Shown here: positions 59,879-64,000 of the stretch, piece by piece
How the letters are laid out: the number at the start of each line of letters is the position of its first letter
How positions within the stretch are numbered: position 1 is the first letter of the stretch
NCBI RefSeq assembly: GCF_020783655.1
Contig: NZ_JAJGQH010000008.1
Location: 124,001-188,000 of the forward strand
Length of the DNA stretch: 64,000 bases
Source of the DNA: Xanthomonas melonis
GTDB lineage: Bacteria > Pseudomonadota > Gammaproteobacteria > Xanthomonadales > Xanthomonadaceae
Direction of reading: 5' to 3'
Notes under the pieces: generated by a model
Database searches by the model: none
Told to the model about the DNA's origin: nothing
The model's input: only the letters and a program-made list of their open reading frames with translations
Position numbers and translations under genes: made by a program

Positions 59879-60171
59879 GCACCGTCGCCAAATGCGACAA
59901 GACGCCGAACGTGAGGACGGGCACATTGTGACCAACTGATGAAAGCGGATCGCATTGCGCGACACCGCTGCGTACCGACTGCCATTCGACACTGCGCGTT
60001 GCGCGTTGGCCCTGCGGCCAGGCGCCTGCAGGGTGCCGAGATGCCTGCAGCATGCGCGTCGCATACGTCGTGCGGCGGCGTGACTGCTCTCTGGTTCCGA
60101 CCCACGCCGGCGCACGTCGGCACGGGCCTGTGTTGCCGATCGTTCGTCCAAGTTCTCCCCAGGAGCCCCGC

Positions 60172-63063
60172 ATGCCGACGTCGCCATTGCCTCAGTCCCG
60201 AGCCCGCCCCGCTACCGGGCGCTTGATCCAGCATTCGCTCACCACCGCGTTATCGATCGTGCTGGTTGCCGGCACGGCGGCACCAGCGCGGGCGCAACAG
60301 GCAGCCGGCGATGCAACGCAAACCCTGGACAGCGTGGTCGTCACCGGCTCGCGCTTGCGCCGTGTGGATACCGAAACCGCCAACCCGGTGGTCACGGTGA
60401 GCCAGGAACAGATCGCCGCCACCGGCAAGGCGACGGTGGGCGATCTGCTGCAGGAATTGCCGTCGATTGCCGGCAATGCCACCAATCCGTACACCAATAA
60501 TGGCGGCGGTACCGGTGCATCGGCGGTCTCGCTGCGCGGCCTGGGCGACAAGCGCACGCTGGTGCTGGTCAACGGCATCCGCCTGGCCTACAACGACGTC
60601 AACGCCATTCCTTCCAGCATGATCGAACGGATCGAAGTGCTCAGCGATGGTGCTTCAGCGGTGTACGGCTCCGACGCGATCGGTGGCGTGGTCAACTTCA
60701 TCCTGCGCTCGCGCTTCGACGGCGTGCAGTTCAGCAGCGCCTTCGGCACCAGCAGCGAGCGCGACGGCAACCGTCGAAACTTCGCGCTCACCACCGGCAA
60801 AACCTGGGAGCGCGGTAACCTGATCGGCGGGCTGTCGTATCACAGCATCGACCCGGTATCGGCCGGCGCACGTGCGTACTCCAGGGATGCGCTGGCATTG
60901 ATCGATGGCCAGCCGGTCAAGCAGGGCTCGTCGGCCACGCCGACCGGTACGGTCAATTTCAACGACGGTTCCACGCGGTCGGCGCAACTTGCCCAGGCCA
61001 ATGGCTGCAGCCGCGTCACGCTCAACAGTGGCGTCAGCGGGCGTGCCGGCCCGGGGGATTTCCATTGTTACAACGCCAGCGCAGATTCGTATAACTACCA
61101 GCCCTTCAATCTGCTGCAGACCCCGCAAGAACGCACCAATGCCTTCCTGCTGGGGACATTTCGCTTCAGCGACAGTGTTGAGGGGTACGTCAACACCTGG
61201 TTCAGTAAAACCGAATCGGCATCGGTCATTGCGCCGATTCCGATCTTCTCCAACGGCGACAACATCCTGGTGTCGGCGCAGAGTTACTACAATCCGTTCG
61301 GCGTGAACTTCGGCACCGATCGCAGCACCGGCACCTCCTACAACGACCTGAACACGCGCGCCACCGTGCTCGGCAATCGCAGTTATCAGTACAACACCTA
61401 CAACTTCCAGATCAGCCCCGGTCTGCGTGGCCGCTTCGGCGACAGCGCCTGGCAGTGGGACGCCACTTTCAACTACGGCAAGGTCAAGCAGAAGTCCATC
61501 AACAACGGGTTTCTCGACTACGCAACGTTCAATCAGGCGATCGGCCCGTCGTTCCTGGACAGCGATGGTGTGGTGAAGTGCGGCAGCGCGGGCGCGGCGA
61601 TCACCGGCTGCACGCCGTTGAACTTCTTCAACCTCAACGACAGTGCCAACCTGTCCACCCTGCAGGGCATGGTGGTCAATCCCATCGTGACCAGTGTCTA
61701 TACCGTCAAGCAGTTCGAGGCCAATGCCAACGGCGCACTGTTCGAATTGCCTGCCGGTGAAGCCAGCCTGGCCGCCGGCGTCTCGTACCGCAAGGAACGC
61801 TCCACGACGGCGTCGGATGCCTTGTGGACAGGCGATGAGAACGGCCTGTGCGGGGTGATCGAATTCTGCTCGTCCACCCTGAGCGGCAGTTTCGACGTCA
61901 AGGAAGCCTATGCAGAGGCCTTGTTCCCGCTGCTCAGGGACCTGCCGGGGATCCACGCGTTGAACCTCACGGTCGGTACCCGCTATTCCGATTACAGCTC
62001 GGTGGGCAGCAAGACCAACAGCAAGCTATCGCTGGAGTATCGTCCGATCGAGAATCTACTGGTGCGCGGCACCGTCTCGCAGGTGTTTCGCGCACCGAAC
62101 ATCAACGAACTGTACGCCGGCGTGGCCGGTGACGCGGCCACCGTCAACGATCCGTGCAACGGCTATACCGGCGGCAACAGCGTGGCCTGCGCCAACGTGC
62201 CCACCGATGGCAGCTACCAACAATCGGACGGGCAGGTGTCGGGCAAGGTCTCCGGCGCGGTAGTGGCGGGCTACCAGCTCAAGCCGGAAACCGGCAGGTC
62301 CTACGACGTGGGCGTGGTCTATGACCCGGGTTGGATCGACGGCCTGTCGCTGAGCGCGGATTGGTGGCGCATCGACCTGGAAGACACCATCACCACGGTG
62401 TCGGCGCAGACCGTGCTCAACCAGTGCTATGCCAATCAGGCGAGCGCGTTCTGCGCGTTGATCCATCGCAACGGCAACGGCACCGTCAACTACATCGCCG
62501 AGCCCACCGTCAACCTGGGCAAGCTCTGGGCCAAGGGCATCGATTTCAATCTGACCTACCGCCTGCCGGAAGCCGCCTGGGGCAGGGTCAACGCCAGCCT
62601 CAACGGCACCTACCTCACCCGCTACGACGTGCTGCCCGACACCACCGATCCCAGCTCGGTCACCATCCACAACGTGGGCCGTTACACCCAGGCCTACGGC
62701 AACTTCCCACGCTGGCGCGGCCTGGGCACGGTGAACTGGGCATTGGGCGACTGGAGTGCCACCTGGCGTATCCGCTACGTGGGCAATACCGATATCGGCA
62801 ACGCCGACCTCGACCAGAGCCTGTCCGCCGATGCGGGTATTCCCGGTGTGGTGCGCAAGATCGGCGCGTATGTCTACAACAATCTGCAGCTGGGCTACGA
62901 GGTGCAGCCCTGGCATACGCGCTTCGAGGTAGGCGTGGACAATGTCGCCAACAAGCAGCCGCCGCTGTATTACTCCAACAATGTGGGTAACGCCAATACC
63001 GACGTGGCCACCTACGATCTGCTGGGTCGGTTCTACTGGGCGCGTGCCACGGTGAAGTTCTGA
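60172..63063 (+). CDS. TonB-dependent outer-membrane receptor
   Basis: This 963-residue protein imports a substrate across the outer membrane. It has a signal peptide (about 22-46, TTALSIVLVAGTAAPARAQ), a TonB-box-like TLDSVVVTGSRLRR near the mature N-terminus, a plug domain (VGDLLQELPSI; GSDAIGGVVNFILRS) and a 22-strand barrel ending in ATVKF with the terminal Phe. No STN signalling domain is visible. AGGAG precedes ATG 60172. Sitting between peptidase and DUF1680 glycosidase genes, it probably takes up arabinosylated oligosaccharides or glycopeptides. Confidence 0.94.
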   Translation: MPTSPLPQSRARPATGRLIQHSLTTALSIVLVAGTAAPARAQQAAGDATQTLDSVVVTGSRLRRVDTETANPVVTVSQEQIAATGKATVGDLLQELPSIAGNATNPYTNNGGGTGASAVSLRGLGDKRTLVLVNGIRLAYNDVNAIPSSMIERIEVLSDGASAVYGSDAIGGVVNFILRSRFDGVQFSSAFGTSSERDGNRRNFALTTGKTWERGNLIGGLSYHSIDPVSAGARAYSRDALALIDGQPVKQGSSATPTGTVNFNDGSTRSAQLAQANGCSRVTLNSGVSGRAGPGDFHCYNASADSYNYQPFNLLQTPQERTNAFLLGTFRFSDSVEGYVNTWFSKTESASVIAPIPIFSNGDNILVSAQSYYNPFGVNFGTDRSTGTSYNDLNTRATVLGNRSYQYNTYNFQISPGLRGRFGDSAWQWDATFNYGKVKQKSINNGFLDYATFNQAIGPSFLDSDGVVKCGSAGAAITGCTPLNFFNLNDSANLSTLQGMVVNPIVTSVYTVKQFEANANGALFELPAGEASLAAGVSYRKERSTTASDALWTGDENGLCGVIEFCSSTLSGSFDVKEAYAEALFPLLRDLPGIHALNLTVGTRYSDYSSVGSKTNSKLSLEYRPIENLLVRGTVSQVFRAPNINELYAGVAGDAATVNDPCNGYTGGNSVACANVPTDGSYQQSDGQVSGKVSGAVVAGYQLKPETGRSYDVGVVYDPGWIDGLSLSADWWRIDLEDTITTVSAQTVLNQCYANQASAFCALIHRNGNGTVNYIAEPTVNLGKLWAKGIDFNLTYRLPEAAWGRVNASLNGTYLTRYDVLPDTTDPSSVTIHNVGRYTQAYGNFPRWRGLGTVNWALGDWSATWRIRYVGNTDIGNADLDQSLSADAGIPGVVRKIGAYVYNNLQLGYEVQPWHTRFEVGVDNVANKQPPLYYSNNVGNANTDVATYDLLGRFYWARATVKF

Positions 63064-63210
63064 TCGGGCCGCTGTATCGCGGTGGTGTGCGGCCAGATGC
63101 CATCGGTCGTGGGCGTCATGCGTGTCACGCGCGTGTTGTCGCGATTGCATAGGCGGTTGTTGCAATGGCGCGCGCGGTCTGTGCGCGCCGACAGGAGCTA
63201 AGCTGAGCCC

Positions 63211-64000
63211 ATGACCGAGACGTATCCGAGCGAGTTGCCCAACGACCACGCGCCGAGCCTGTCGCGGCGGCGCTTTCTGGCCTGGAGCAGCCTGGCGGTT
63301 GCGGCGGGTTTCCTGCGCTTTCCGGCGCAGGCCAGCGCCGCACAACCCGGCAGCGTGCGCGCCGTGCCACTGGCGCAGGTGCGGCTCACGCCGTCGTTGT
63401 TCCTGGACGCGCTGCACACCAACCGTCGTTACCTGATGCGGCTGGAGCCGAACCGGCTGTTGCACAACTTCGTGCTGTACGCCGGCCTCGATCCCAAGGC
63501 GCCTGCATACGGCGGCTGGGAGGCGGACACCATTGCCGGGCATACGCTCGGTCACTATCTCAGCGCATTGGCACTGATGCATGCGCAGACCGGCGATGCG
63601 CAATGCCGCACGCGCGCCGGGTACCTGGTCGCAGAGCTGGCACGCTGCCAGGCGCATGCAGGCGATGGCTATGTGGCTGGCTTTACCCGAAAGAACGCCG
63701 CAGGGAAGATCGAAAGCGGCCGCACGGTGTTCGATGAACTCAGGCGCGGCAAGATCGACCCGGCGCCGTTCTACCTCAACGGCAGCTGGGCACCGCTGTA
63801 CACCTGGCACAAGTTGTTTGCCGGCCTGCTCGACGTGCACGCGCATTGCGACAATGCGCAGGCGCTGCAGGTCGCGGTGGGCCTGGCCGGCTATCTGCAA
63901 GGCATCTTCGCCGCACTCGACGACGCGCAGCTGCAGAAGGTGCTGTCGTGCGAATTCGGTGGCCTCAACGAATCCTTCGTGGAGCTGCATGTGCGAACGG
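63211..64000 (+). CDS. DUF1680 glycoside hydrolase (GH127/GH146-type beta-L-arabinofuranosidase), N-terminal part
   Basis: The first 263 residues are visible; the gene runs off the window. A Tat signal (SRRRFLAWSSLAVAAGF, about 18-34) directs it to the periplasm. The following LFLDALHTNRRYLMRLEPNRLLHNF, YGGWEADTIAGHTLGHYLSAL and YLNGSWAPLYTWHKLFAGLLDV are characteristic of DUF1680 enzymes, which release beta-L-arabinofuranose, including from hydroxyproline-linked arabino-oligosaccharides of extensins. The visible part looks more like the GH146 than the classical GH127 branch, but catalytic residues lie beyond the edge. GGAG precedes ATG 63211. Confidence 0.88.
   Translation, partial: MTETYPSELPNDHAPSLSRRRFLAWSSLAVAAGFLRFPAQASAAQPGSVRAVPLAQVRLTPSLFLDALHTNRRYLMRLEPNRLLHNFVLYAGLDPKAPAYGGWEADTIAGHTLGHYLSALALMHAQTGDAQCRTRAGYLVAELARCQAHAGDGYVAGFTRKNAAGKIESGRTVFDELRRGKIDPAPFYLNGSWAPLYTWHKLFAGLLDVHAHCDNAQALQVAVGLAGYLQGIFAALDDAQLQKVLSCEFGGLNESFVELHVRT

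Larger units (their letters stand above)
59665..60171. other. Intergenic region upstream of the TonB receptor gene
   Basis: This 507-bp gap has no convincing gene. It contains four tandem GGCGAT units (59761-59784) and the variant palindrome at 59863-59878. The length and the elements fit a separate promoter region for the receptor gene. No clear sigma-70 boxes were recognised. Confidence 0.5.

Overview
The window looks like part of a Xanthomonas chromosome (plant-associated gammaproteobacterium). The DNA is GC-rich throughout. It has the ftsY - mutY - yggX block, a LOV-type hybrid histidine kinase with its photoactive cysteine at residue 76, a hydroxyproline catabolic operon, plant-glycan enzymes with a TonB-dependent receptor, and hairpin-type intergenic repeats. 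The species call is an inference; no rRNA or other typing marker is present.

Positions 1-30133 are the right-hand part of a lambda-type siphovirus prophage. In order it carries two small unknown genes, a Toprim/zinc-finger/ATPase primase-helicase, a mirror-image array of an 8-bp repeat, small and large terminase, a Mor-like regulator, gpW-like joiner, portal, a ClpP-type protease fused to the major capsid protein, and a capsid accessory protein. A lysis cassette (P5-like muralytic protein, two multi-span membrane proteins, Rz-like and Rz1-like spanins) sits between head and tail genes. Then come connector and tail genes: head-tail proteins, tube, G/GT chaperones with a T TTT TTC -1 frameshift site, tape measure, M-, L- and K-like proteins, a 1574-aa J-like tip protein and three small tip-associated genes. 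Most genes overlap their neighbours by 1-10 bases, so this is one late operon.

Positions 25992-30133 are a cargo ('moron') region: a BLUF blue-light sensor with all key flavin residues, a SRAP (HMCES/YedK-type) DNA-repair protein with a small partner, two related exported proteins, and small unknown genes. The prophage ends in a 48-bp 3' fragment of tRNA-Phe(GAA), which marks the attachment site. Integrase, repressor and the intact tRNA are not in the window and should lie to the left.

Positions 30134-37318 are core chromosome: a small unknown gene, the LOV histidine kinase, yggX, mutY, a small gene, ftsY, and a PAS-AraC regulator.

Positions 37319-64000 read as a locus for using plant hydroxyproline-rich glycoproteins. 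The left arm holds 4-hydroxyproline 2-epimerase, a three-subunit D-hydroxyproline dehydrogenase, the pyrroline-hydroxycarboxylate deaminase, a ketoglutarate-semialdehyde-type dehydrogenase, an M24 prolidase-like peptidase, two DUF885 peptidases, an APC amino-acid permease and a GH35 beta-galactosidase. The right arm holds a Tat-exported alpha/alpha-barrel glycosidase-like protein, an S9 peptidase, a TonB-dependent receptor and a Tat-exported DUF1680 (GH127/GH146-type) beta-L-arabinofuranosidase cut by the window end. The same palindrome (TGCGGATTTCCGCAT) lies in the regulator/hydroxyproline intergenic region and before the glycosidase gene, and a 14/16 variant lies before the receptor gene. 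Together they suggest one regulon that takes up arabinosylated, galactosylated glycoproteins, strips the sugars, cuts the peptide and burns the hydroxyproline.
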